In this document: positions 1 to 5,546 of the stretch, piece after piece
How positions within the stretch are numbered: position 1 is the first letter of the stretch
Layout: every line of letters begins with the position of its first letter
NCBI GenBank assembly: GCA_904502145.1
Contig: CAJGDH010000080.1
Coordinates: 1-8,118 of the forward strand
Length of the DNA: 8,118 nt
Direction: 5' to 3'
Source: an uncultured Eubacterium sp.
GTDB taxonomy: Bacteria > Bacillota > Clostridia > Lachnospirales > Lachnospiraceae
The notes under the pieces: generated by a model
Told to the model about the DNA's origin: nothing
Seen by the model: the letters and a program-made list of their open reading frames with translations, nothing else
Database searches by the model: none
Program-made: the position numbers and the translations under genes

Positions 1-1
1 A

Positions 2-61
2 CTGAAAGAAAAATATGGCGCCACAGCGGGTCTGGAGATCATGAACACAGAAAAACTGTAA
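2..61 (+). CDS. 3' end of an unidentified upstream gene (partial)
   Basis: An open frame enters from the left edge and stops with TAA at 59-61. It gives a 19-residue tail that reads LKEKYGATAGLEIMNTEKL. The tail is hydrophilic with no membrane character, so it is probably the end of a soluble protein. The family cannot be named from so little. The stop lies 33 bases before the next start, and I see no terminator or convincing promoter between them. The two genes are therefore probably co-transcribed, which would make this gene the best clue to the job of the EIIC-like membrane protein that follows. Confidence 0.55.
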   Translation: MKEKYGATAGLEIMNTEKL

Positions 62-94
62 AGTTACTGTAAGGTTATATACCGGGAGAGGAAA

Positions 95-1186
95 ATGAAT
101 AAAGTAAAAGCATTTCTGAAGAAAAAAGATATCGAGATCTCTGCAAGACGCTATGGGATCGATGCCCTCGGCGCCATGGCTCAGGGACTGTTCTGTACAC
201 TGCTGATCGGAACGATCCTGAACACGCTGGGATCCCAGTTCCACATCGGCATATTCACGAACCCTGTTTATCAGAATGAGTCGGTAAGCTACACCGTGGG
301 AGGATTTGCCTCCGCCATGGTAGGCCCGGCCATGGCAGCTGCCATCGGCTACGCCCTCCACGCTTCACCGCTGGTTCTCTTCTCCCTGATCCCGGTGGGA
401 TTTGCCACCAATCAGCTGGGAGGAGCAGGCGGACCACTTGCTGTCCTCATCGTTGCCATCGTGGCTGCCGAGTTCGGAAAGGCAGTCTCCAAAGAGACCA
501 AGATCGATATCCTGGTTACCCCTATCGTCACCATCCTGGTGGGGGTGGGTCTTGCCTACCTCATAGCCAGACCCATCGGAACGGCCGCTGCCTATGTGGG
601 CAAGGTCATTATGTGGGCTACGGAATTACAACCCTTCCTCATGGGGATCATCGTAGCCGTGGTGGTGGGGATGGCCCTTACCTTGCCGATCTCTTCTGCT
701 GCGATCTGCGCTTCCCTGGGCCTTACGGGACTTGCCGGCGGGGCAGCGGTTGCAGGATGCTGTGCCCAGATGGTGGGCTTCGCCGTGATGTCCTTCCGTG
801 AGAACGGAGTGGGCGGCCTTGTATCTCAGGGAATAGGAACCTCCATGCTGCAGATGCCCAACATCGTCAAAAATCCCAGGACCTGGATCCCGCCGACCCT
901 CGCCTCAGCCATCACCGGACCGGTCGCCACCTGTATCTTCAGGATGACCATGAACGGGACCCCGGTATCCTCCGGTATGGGTACTTGCGGACTGGTGGGG
1001 CAGATCGGCGTCTACACAGGGTGGCTCAATGAGATCGAAGCAGGCACCAGAGCGGCCATCACCGGATTCGACTGGCTGGGCCTGATCCTGATCTCTTTCA
1101 TCCTTCCGGCAATCCTGAGTGTGATCTTCTGCGAGATCGAGAGGAAGATGGGATGGATCCAGGAAGGAGATCTTAAATTAAACTGA
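95..1186 (+). CDS. PTS_EIIC_2 / PfoR-family integral membrane protein
   Basis: The 363-residue product is strongly hydrophobic with about nine or ten membrane segments and a basic, soluble N-terminus (residues 1-18). I recognise the PTS_EIIC_2 family (COG3641, PfoR-like). Its most telling parts are PISSAAICASLGLTGLAGG from residue 198, the SFRENGVGGL stretch near 233-242, GTSMLQMPNI at 248-257 and GLVGQIG at 299-305. Family members are usually 340-360 residues, so this one is complete. They resemble the sugar-translocating IIC domain of phosphotransferase systems. Clostridium perfringens PfoR was described as a putative regulator of toxin expression, so transport is not proven for the family. 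No IIA or IIB domain is fused or follows; any partner would have to lie upstream or elsewhere. The start is supported by GGGAGAGG at 84-91, three bases before the ATG. The substrate is unknown. Confidence 0.82.
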   Translation: MNKVKAFLKKKDIEISARRYGIDALGAMAQGLFCTLLIGTILNTLGSQFHIGIFTNPVYQNESVSYTVGGFASAMVGPAMAAAIGYALHASPLVLFSLIPVGFATNQLGGAGGPLAVLIVAIVAAEFGKAVSKETKIDILVTPIVTILVGVGLAYLIARPIGTAAAYVGKVIMWATELQPFLMGIIVAVVVGMALTLPISSAAICASLGLTGLAGGAAVAGCCAQMVGFAVMSFRENGVGGLVSQGIGTSMLQMPNIVKNPRTWIPPTLASAITGPVATCIFRMTMNGTPVSSGMGTCGLVGQIGVYTGWLNEIEAGTRAAITGFDWLGLILISFILPAILSVIFCEIERKMGWIQEGDLKLN

Positions 1187-1219
1187 TCCGTATCAGACTG
1201 AGCGTCACAGGAATTACCG

Positions 1220-1273
1220 CCGTGTCAGGAAAAGGAAGCTTAAGCCTCTTTTCGTGACACGGTTTTTTATTTT
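1220..1273 (+). terminator. Intrinsic terminator of the EIIC-like gene
   Basis: CCGTGTCA at 1220-1227 pairs perfectly with TGACACGG at 1255-1262. After a single G/G mismatch, a second helix forms between GAAAAG (1229-1234) and CTTTTC (1248-1253). The stem is followed at once by TTTTTTATTTT (1263-1273). This is a strong rho-independent terminator about 35 bases after the stop codon of the EIIC-like gene. It separates that transcript from the next operon. Confidence 0.9.
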
Positions 1274-1404
1274 CCGGGGAGAGGGAGTGCAGGAAATGAA
1301 AGAATAATTATGCAATTGTTCTATTCTTACCCCTCCGGTCAATAAGATTAAGGTCAATATGAATAATAAAACATAGGACAATATCCTGGTTATTAGGAAA
1401 TATG

Positions 1405-1433
1405 TTGAATAAACATGCTGTTCATGGTATAAT
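1405..1433 (+). promoter_or_regulatory. SigA-type promoter for the reductase-symporter-lipoprotein operon
   Basis: A -35 box TTGAAT (1405-1410) is separated by exactly 17 bases from a perfect -10 box TATAAT (1428-1433). The -10 is extended (TGG directly before it). Transcription should begin near 1440. The -35 box lies inside a small dyad, ATGTT-gaata-AACAT (1402-1416). CATG-ctgtt-CATG (1414-1426) fills much of the spacer. Either dyad could be a repressor site, but nothing identifies the protein. Confidence 0.8.
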
Positions 1434-1530
1434 ATTGCCACAAAATCGGCATAGGCGTATGATCTGTGCGGTATGTTATTCATTTTCCAGATGAATGATT
1501 TGAGAAACCGGGTTATCCTGAAGAGAGAAG

Positions 1531-1549
1531 AAGGAGGGAATACATTTTG
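1531..1549 (+). promoter_or_regulatory. Ribosome binding site and TTG start of the RmlD-like gene
   Basis: AAGGAGGG at 1531-1538 lies eight bases before TTG at 1547-1549. There is no in-frame ATG or GTG at this distance. The protein needs its N-terminal residues to begin the first beta strand ahead of the Gly-rich dinucleotide loop (KTTIWVVGASGRVG), so TTG is very likely the true start. Confidence 0.8.
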
Positions 1550-2392
1550 AAAACAACAATCTGGGTCGTCGGAGCATCCGGAAGGGTCGGACGTGCCTTA
1601 AAAACTTCTTTGAAGAAAAACACTGATTTTAAAGTGATCGCCACCGGAAGAGAGGTCGATATCACCAAGCTTGATGAGATCGAGCAGGCAATCATGGTCT
1701 ACCGTCCGAACGCCATTGTGAACTGTGCCAGCATATCCAGCACAGCCTACTGTGAAGAGCACAAGGTGGAGGCTTTCGGGGTGAATGCCATCGGAGCCCG
1801 CAACCTGGCGGTTGTTTCCGAGAGGAACAATATCAAGATCATCCAGCTGTCCACCGATGAAGTATTTTCCGGTGTACACAATTATCCGAAAAACGAATTT
1901 GATACCCCCACACCGGACACTGTCTACGGTCAGTCCAAGCTGGCGGGCGAGAATTTTGTCCGTGAGCTGAATCCCAAACATCTGATCATCCGCAGCTCCT
2001 GGGTATACGGTGAAGACTGGGAGGACTATGTATCTATCGTCCTTGACCATGCAAAGAAGGGAGAGAGCTTCGATGCAGCGGTTGACCGCATCAGCTCCCC
2101 CACCTACATGAAGAGGATCGTAGACTTTATCATAAAGATGATCCCGAAGGAAGAATACGGACTGTATCATGTCGCCAGCGAGGGATCCTGTTCCCGCTAC
2201 CAGCTGGCCACCACGATCCTGTCTCTGGCAGGCTATGACACCAAACTGGCCGTCCCGGTATCCGGAGCCAACACCAATGTAGTATCCACTCTTCTGGAGA
2301 ACCTGATGATGAAGATCACGGATGTTTACCAGATGCCCGAATGGCATGTGGACCTGGAAACCTACATTAACAGTCTGAAGCAGGAGGTATAA
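1547..2392 (+). CDS. RmlD-like SDR oxidoreductase (sugar-nucleotide reductase family)
   Basis: This is a 281-residue extended short-chain dehydrogenase of the RmlD/RfbD type, the usual length for the family. Visible motifs are the NAD(P)-binding loop GASGRVG at 9-15, DIT at 38-40, VNCAS at 58-62, STDEVFSG at 102-109, the catalytic pair Y127 and K131 (YGQSK), RSSWVYG at 149-155 and SPTY at 184-187. RmlD proper reduces dTDP-4-keto-L-rhamnose with NAD(P)H in the cytoplasm. None of the other dTDP-rhamnose genes (rmlA, rmlB, rmlC) are in the window. The C-terminal Arg-Pro, usual in RmlD before a Ser-x-Leu motif, is replaced here by Asn-Val ahead of STLL (247-250), so a different substrate is plausible. 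It is the first gene of an operon, and its last codons carry the AGGAGG (2382-2387) used by the next gene two bases later. The fold call is firm; the substrate is not. Confidence 0.85.
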   Translation: MKTTIWVVGASGRVGRALKTSLKKNTDFKVIATGREVDITKLDEIEQAIMVYRPNAIVNCASISSTAYCEEHKVEAFGVNAIGARNLAVVSERNNIKIIQLSTDEVFSGVHNYPKNEFDTPTPDTVYGQSKLAGENFVRELNPKHLIIRSSWVYGEDWEDYVSIVLDHAKKGESFDAAVDRISSPTYMKRIVDFIIKMIPKEEYGLYHVASEGSCSRYQLATTILSLAGYDTKLAVPVSGANTNVVSTLLENLMMKITDVYQMPEWHVDLETYINSLKQEV

Positions 2393-2394
2393 GT

Positions 2395-3675
2395 ATGGAA
2401 GGCAAAGAAAAAAAGAAAATGGGCCTGACGACGAAGATATTCATCGGCCTGATCGCCGGTCTGATCGTCGGTGTCATCTTCAATATCGCCATACCGCATT
2501 GCTATGTGAGGGATACCGTGTTTGTGGAAGGTATCTTCTATGTAATCGGTAACGGCTTCATCCGTCTGATGAAAATGCTGGTTGTACCGCTGGTATTCTG
2601 TTCCCTGGTGTGCGGAGCTTCCGCCATCGGTGATACCAAGGCCCTTGGTAAGGTCGGCGGCAAGACCATCATCTTCTATCTCTGTACCACCGCTCTGGCA
2701 GTAACCGTTGCCATCACTGTGGCAACATTTGTAAGACCGGGTATCGGGCTGGATATGACTTCGATCCAGACCACGGAAGTTACGACAGCTGAGGCGACAT
2801 CCGTTACGGATACGATCCTCAATATCATTCCGGAGAACCCCATCAATTCCCTTGCCCAGGGCACTATGCTCCAGATCATCCTGTTTGCGCTGATCGTGGG
2901 TGTACTTCTGGCCAAGATGGGAGAGAGGGCCAACCTGATCGCCAACTTTGTCAATCAGCTGAATGACCTTATGATGGAGATGACTCTCCTTGTCATGGGT
3001 CTTGCCCCCATCGGTGTATTCTGTATGATCGCCAGAACATTTGCCAATCTCGGATTCAACGCATTTGTTCCTCTGCTCAAATATATGGGAAGTGTCGTGG
3101 TCGGTCTCGGCATACAGTGTTTCATTGTATATATGATTCTGCTGTTTATATTCACGAGACTCAATCCCTTCACCTTCCTGAAGAAGTTCTTCCCGGTAAT
3201 GGCTTTCGCCTTTTCCACCTCCACATCCAACGCGACGATCCCGATGAATATCGATACGCTGGATGAGAAGATCGGTGTATCCAGGAAGATCGCTTCCTTC
3301 ACCATCCCGCTGGGTGCTACCATCAACATGGACGGTACCTCCATCATGCAGGGTGTCGCAGTTGTATTCGCGGCCCAGGCATACGGTATGCAGCTGGGGC
3401 TCAAAGGCTACCTGACCGTTATCGCGACAGCCACTCTGGCCTCCATCGGTACCGCCGGTATCCCTTCGGTAGGTCTGGTAACCCTGTCCATGGTATTCAC
3501 CTCCGTAGGTATTCCTGTGGAAGCCATCGGTCTGATCATGGGTATCGACCGTATCCTTGATATGTTGAGAACCGCAGTCAACATCACCGGTGATGCTGTC
3601 TGTACGACCATTGTTGCCTCCCAGAACAAGGAGCTGGATAAAGAGGTATTCTACAGTACGGACAACGCAGCGTAG
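2395..3675 (+). CDS. Dicarboxylate/amino acid:cation symporter (DAACS, GltP/GltT type)
   Basis: A 426-residue secondary transporter of the SLC1/DAACS family, which moves acidic amino acids or dicarboxylates inward with Na+ or H+. The full signature is present: the HP1 serine-rich tip STSTSNATIP (274-283), NMDGT in TM7 (311-315), the HP2 hairpin GTAGIPS (352-358), and the TM8 core DRILDMLRTAVNITGD (385-400). The TM8 arginine R392, followed by T393, matches the residue that binds the substrate side-chain carboxylate in the archaeal homologue GltPh. Together with NMDGT, this favours glutamate or aspartate over neutral amino acids (SstT/ASCT lack the arginine) and over the C4-dicarboxylate type DctA, which has Arg-Ala here. 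The segment around 120-145 is a Thr-rich loop between membrane helices. The gene starts two bases after the reductase stop, with AGGAGG at 2382-2387, so translation is probably coupled. Confidence 0.9.
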   Translation: MEGKEKKKMGLTTKIFIGLIAGLIVGVIFNIAIPHCYVRDTVFVEGIFYVIGNGFIRLMKMLVVPLVFCSLVCGASAIGDTKALGKVGGKTIIFYLCTTALAVTVAITVATFVRPGIGLDMTSIQTTEVTTAEATSVTDTILNIIPENPINSLAQGTMLQIILFALIVGVLLAKMGERANLIANFVNQLNDLMMEMTLLVMGLAPIGVFCMIARTFANLGFNAFVPLLKYMGSVVVGLGIQCFIVYMILLFIFTRLNPFTFLKKFFPVMAFAFSTSTSNATIPMNIDTLDEKIGVSRKIASFTIPLGATINMDGTSIMQGVAVVFAAQAYGMQLGLKGYLTVIATATLASIGTAGIPSVGLVTLSMVFTSVGIPVEAIGLIMGIDRILDMLRTAVNITGDAVCTTIVASQNKELDKEVFYSTDNAA

Positions 3676-3715
3676 AAAAAGAGCTGTTCACCGGCCACAA
3701 GAGAGGATGATGAAT

Positions 3716-4588
3716 ATGTTCAAAAGAAAAGTCGCAGTTCTTCTGATGGTCATCATGGGCATGTCGGTCCTGCTGGGCGGATGTAACTCCGGGGGAGCCG
3801 GACAGAAGCCTTCGGGGGGACCGGAGACAACGGAGCAGGATGCTCCGGAGGAGATCACTCTGGAGGAAGATGATTTCATCAAAAGCATCAAGGAGAGGGG
3901 AAAACTGATCGTCGGCTGTAAGATGGATGTCCCCGGCCTTGGATTATATGATCAGGAGACGGACAGCTGGTCCGGTCTGGAAGTGGAACTTGCCTATAAG
4001 ACGGCAGGTCTGATCTTCGGGGTAAGCTCAGAAGAGGCCAAGGAGAAAGGCCTCGTGGAGATCAAGGGCGTCACCGTAGCCGACCGTGAAGAGACCCTGG
4101 AAAACGGCGATATAGACTGTATGATCGCTACCTACACCATCACAAAGGAACGTGGGGAGAGGTTCACCCTTTCCGACAGTTACTACACGGACTATGTGGG
4201 ACTGATGGTCCGCTATACCGGCGGGGACAAGGATCTTGACAGCCTGGGAAGCGGGGATATCAAATCCATCGCCGATCTTGACGGAAAATATGTCGGCGTG
4301 CCGAGAAACGCGACCACCAGGGAGGACTTCCTCAACTATATCAACACCATGAACACCATCCAGGTATCTCCCATCTTCTGTGAGTACGAGTCATATGACC
4401 AGTTGTTCACAGCCCTGAAAAACGGGAATATCGATGTTATGTCCGTCGATGTAAGCATCCTGAACGGTTATGTGGACAACTCCACGAAGATCCTGGATGC
4501 CCGGTTTGCAGGTCAGCATTACGGTGCTGCCGTAAGAAATGAAAACGCAAACCTGATCAATTATATCAACAAAGCCATCACGGAATGA
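3716..4588 (+). CDS. Family 3 solute-binding lipoprotein (amino-acid type), orphan
   Basis: A 290-residue lipoprotein. The N-terminus is a type II signal peptide: MFKRK, a hydrophobic core, and lipobox LGGC with the lipidated Cys at 23. A low-complexity linker rich in Gly, Pro and Glu (24-52) tethers the domain. From about 53 it is an SBP_bac_3 (glutamate/glutamine-type) domain, with GKLIVGCKMDVPG near the start, SGLEVELA (86-93), and the DCMIATYTITKERGERF motif (134-150) that contributes ligand contacts. Such proteins normally feed an ABC permease, but no permease or ATPase gene follows; a terminator does. The start at 3716 fits GAGAGG (3701-3706) at nine bases; in-frame ATGs at 3707 and 3710 are too close to it. 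The longer frame from 3590 would run inside the symporter gene. The gap to the symporter gene is 40 bases with no terminator, so it belongs to the same operon. The ligand is unproven; an acidic amino acid would fit the neighbour. Confidence 0.85.
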   Translation: MFKRKVAVLLMVIMGMSVLLGGCNSGGAGQKPSGGPETTEQDAPEEITLEEDDFIKSIKERGKLIVGCKMDVPGLGLYDQETDSWSGLEVELAYKTAGLIFGVSSEEAKEKGLVEIKGVTVADREETLENGDIDCMIATYTITKERGERFTLSDSYYTDYVGLMVRYTGGDKDLDSLGSGDIKSIADLDGKYVGVPRNATTREDFLNYINTMNTIQVSPIFCEYESYDQLFTALKNGNIDVMSVDVSILNGYVDNSTKILDARFAGQHYGAAVRNENANLINYINKAITE

Positions 4589-4621
4589 CCGTGACCGGTT
4601 CTTGTTCAATAAGCAGGAAAG

Positions 4622-4650
4622 GCCGCCGTAAAAATACGGCGGCTTTCTTT
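4622..4650 (+). terminator. Intrinsic terminator of the three-gene operon
   Basis: GCCGCCGTA (4622-4630), an AAAA loop and TACGGCGGC (4635-4643) make a perfect nine-bp GC-rich stem, followed by TTTCTTT. It sits 34 bases after the lipoprotein stop. The genes on either side converge. On the minus strand the stem is followed by a short TTTCC, so it might also weakly stop tetR transcripts, whose gene ends 46 bases away. Confidence 0.88.
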
Positions 4651-4675
4651 ATGTGCAAGAATTATGTGCAAGAAT
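4650..4675. repeat. Perfect 13-base tandem duplication
   Basis: TATGTGCAAGAAT occurs twice, back to back, at 4650-4662 and 4663-4675. It starts at the last T of the terminator T-run and lies between the ends of two convergent genes. It looks like a simple slippage duplication; I see no function for it. Confidence 0.85.
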
Positions 4676-4695
4676 GAAAGATATATTCCGGTGAA

Positions 4696-5349
4696 TCATT
4701 CCGCTTTTCCGGACTCTCCGGCCGGATCCTGCTCAGTGTATGCCTTGAGGATGGCGGAGATCGACCGGTGGAGATAAGGTTTATACTCCTGGATGGATAC
4801 CGGCTGATGATAGAGGATGCAGCTGTAACAGGCGGAACTGATCAGCTCGATGATGGTAAAGAGCATGAGCTCCGGCTGGTCACAGCGGACGGAAAACCGT
4901 TCCATCTGATCCATGTAATAGCGGTAGAAAGGGATATCCTTGTCGGAGACATCCTTGTCCAGGGCACTCCGGAAGATCCCCCAGCTTAAGTTCTTGGCGA
5001 TGAAGCCCAGAAGCCTGGGATCCTTCTCAAATCTCAGGATAAAGTAGTCGCACACTTCCAGTACCGCAGTCTCAAAATCAGAATGGTGACCCGGCTTGCT
5101 CAATTCCCGGTGGGCATCTTCAAAAAGCTGGCCGGTGATATGGGTGATCAGCTTATCCCTCAGATCATACTTGTCCTTGAAATAAAGATAGAATGTCCCC
5201 TTGGCCAGCCCGGCTTTCTTGACGATGTCAGCGATGGTGGTCTTGCTGAAACCGTGATTGACAAAGAGGTCAAAGGAAGACTGGAACAGGGCATTTTTCT
5301 TTTGCAATTTGTTTTCTTCTACTTTCTTTCCCATAAGTCCTTCATCCAT
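4696..5349 (-). CDS. TetR/AcrR-family transcriptional repressor
   Basis: A 217-residue regulator with the standard TetR length and plan. The N-terminal DNA-binding domain spans about residues 18-64, with the helix-turn-helix TTIADIVKKAGLAKGTFYLYF at 37-57; the GTFYLYF end is a hallmark of the family. The rest is an alpha-helical ligand-binding and dimerisation domain that is not recognisable to subfamily, so the inducer is unknown. The gene is divergent from the MMPL exporter, and the shared intergenic DNA holds three palindromic sites. It most likely represses the exporter and perhaps itself. The start is uncertain. The ATG at 5349 has no Shine-Dalgarno sequence, while the ATG at 5334 (212 residues) has GAAGGA three bases upstream. 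Both keep the DNA-binding domain intact. Confidence 0.9.
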   Translation of the reverse strand: MDEGLMGKKVEENKLQKKNALFQSSFDLFVNHGFSKTTIADIVKKAGLAKGTFYLYFKDKYDLRDKLITHITGQLFEDAHRELSKPGHHSDFETAVLEVCDYFILRFEKDPRLLGFIAKNLSWGIFRSALDKDVSDKDIPFYRYYMDQMERFSVRCDQPELMLFTIIELISSACYSCILYHQPVSIQEYKPYLHRSISAILKAYTEQDPAGESGKAE

Positions 5350-5388
5350 ACAAAAATGTTTAAAATAAAACGAATAACCTGTTCCTTA

Positions 5389-5417
5389 ATTATTTCCCAA
5401 TCCGGAAAAAAAGTCAA
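5389..5417 (-). promoter_or_regulatory. Predicted promoter of the TetR gene
   Basis: Read on the minus strand, TTGACT (5417-5412) is followed after 17 bases by AATAAT (5394-5389), one mismatch from the consensus -10. Transcription would start near 5382, about 33 bases before the first ATG. The nearest operator copy begins 18 bases upstream of the -35 box rather than on it, so any autorepression would be less direct than at the exporter promoter. Confidence 0.6.
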
Positions 5418-5433
5418 TATTTTCGGCCTTTAA

Positions 5434-5481
5434 AAAATGACCAAAATTCATTCGTATAAAATAATGAACTTTGGTCATTTT
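5434..5481. promoter_or_regulatory. Paired operators forming a large inverted repeat
   Basis: Two 19-base arms, 5434-5452 and 5463-5481, are inverted copies with one mismatch and a 10-base AT-rich spacer. Each arm contains a 17-base site: AATGACCAAAATTCATT (5436-5452) and AATGAACTTTGGTCATT (5463-5479). Each site is itself an imperfect palindrome with AATGA and TCATT ends around seven central bases, the size and symmetry expected for a TetR dimer site. They lie between the divergent tetR and exporter promoters. That the adjacent TetR protein binds here is inferred from position and symmetry. Confidence 0.8.
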
Positions 5482-5485
5482 AAAT

Positions 5486-5502
5486 ATTGACCAAGATTCA
5501 TT
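5486..5502 (+). promoter_or_regulatory. Third operator copy overlapping the exporter -35 box
   Basis: ATTGACCAAGATTCATT is a third copy of the 17-base site, in the same orientation as the first, with two differences from it (T at position 2, G at position 10). It covers the whole TTGACC -35 box of the exporter promoter. A repressor bound here would directly exclude RNA polymerase. Start-to-start spacings of the three sites are 27 and 23 bases. Confidence 0.78.
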
Positions 5503-5515
5503 TTTTCAGTAAAAT
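5487..5515 (+). promoter_or_regulatory. Promoter of the MMPL exporter operon
   Basis: TTGACC (5487-5492), a 17-base spacer, then TAAAAT (5510-5515): a strong SigA-type promoter with one mismatch in each box. The start of transcription should be near 5522. The AAATATTGAC sequence that includes this -35 box is repeated in inverted form at the tetR -35 box (5413-5422), so the two divergent promoters share a 10-base perfect match. Confidence 0.78.
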
Positions 5516-5530
5516 TTATTCGAAAGAAAG

Positions 5531-5546
5531 AGAGGAGATCTGTATG
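5531..5546 (+). promoter_or_regulatory. Ribosome binding site fixing the exporter start
   Basis: AGAGGAG (5531-5537) lies six bases before ATG 5544-5546. An in-frame TTG at 5487 would add 19 residues, but it falls on the -35 box, upstream of the predicted transcript, and has no ribosome site. The ATG at 5544 is therefore the start. Confidence 0.85.

Larger units (their letters stand above)
1187..1546. other. 360-base intergenic region with terminator, promoter and long leader
   Basis: No credible gene lies here. From left to right it holds the intrinsic terminator of the EIIC gene (1220-1273), an AT-rich stretch of about 130 bases with nothing recognisable, and the promoter of the next operon (1405-1433). 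A predicted leader of roughly 105 bases follows, up to the TTG start at 1547. Within the leader, ATTCAT and ATGAAT (about 1480-1498) could form a short 6-bp hairpin without a T-run. I could not match the leader to a known riboswitch or T-box. A minus-strand frame of 89 codons crosses both the terminator and the promoter and is not a likely gene. Confidence 0.6.

Noticed and set aside
1214..1483. Minus-strand frame of 89 codons in the intergenic region
   Set aside because: It spans a clear terminator and promoter of the plus strand, has no supporting ribosome site, and is explained by AT-rich DNA.
1598..2347. Long minus-strand frame of 249 codons opposite the RmlD-like gene
   Set aside because: The plus-strand protein shows full family motifs. 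The antisense frame is a by-product of its codon use, has no ribosome site I can support, and resembles no family.
3590..3715. N-terminal extension of the binding lipoprotein
   Set aside because: It would overlap the end of the symporter gene in another frame and place the signal peptide inside the protein. The ATG at 3716 has a well-placed ribosome site and gives a normal lipoprotein signal.
5434..5481. Large inverted repeat considered as a terminator, mobile-element end or CRISPR-like repeat
   Set aside because: It has no T-run and is not transcribed by the predicted promoters. A third, direct copy lies on the -35 box, and no transposase or spacer pattern is present. Operator sites explain it better.
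5487..5543. TTG start 19 codons upstream for the MMPL protein
   Set aside because: It falls on the -35 box of the promoter, before the predicted transcription start, and has no ribosome site.
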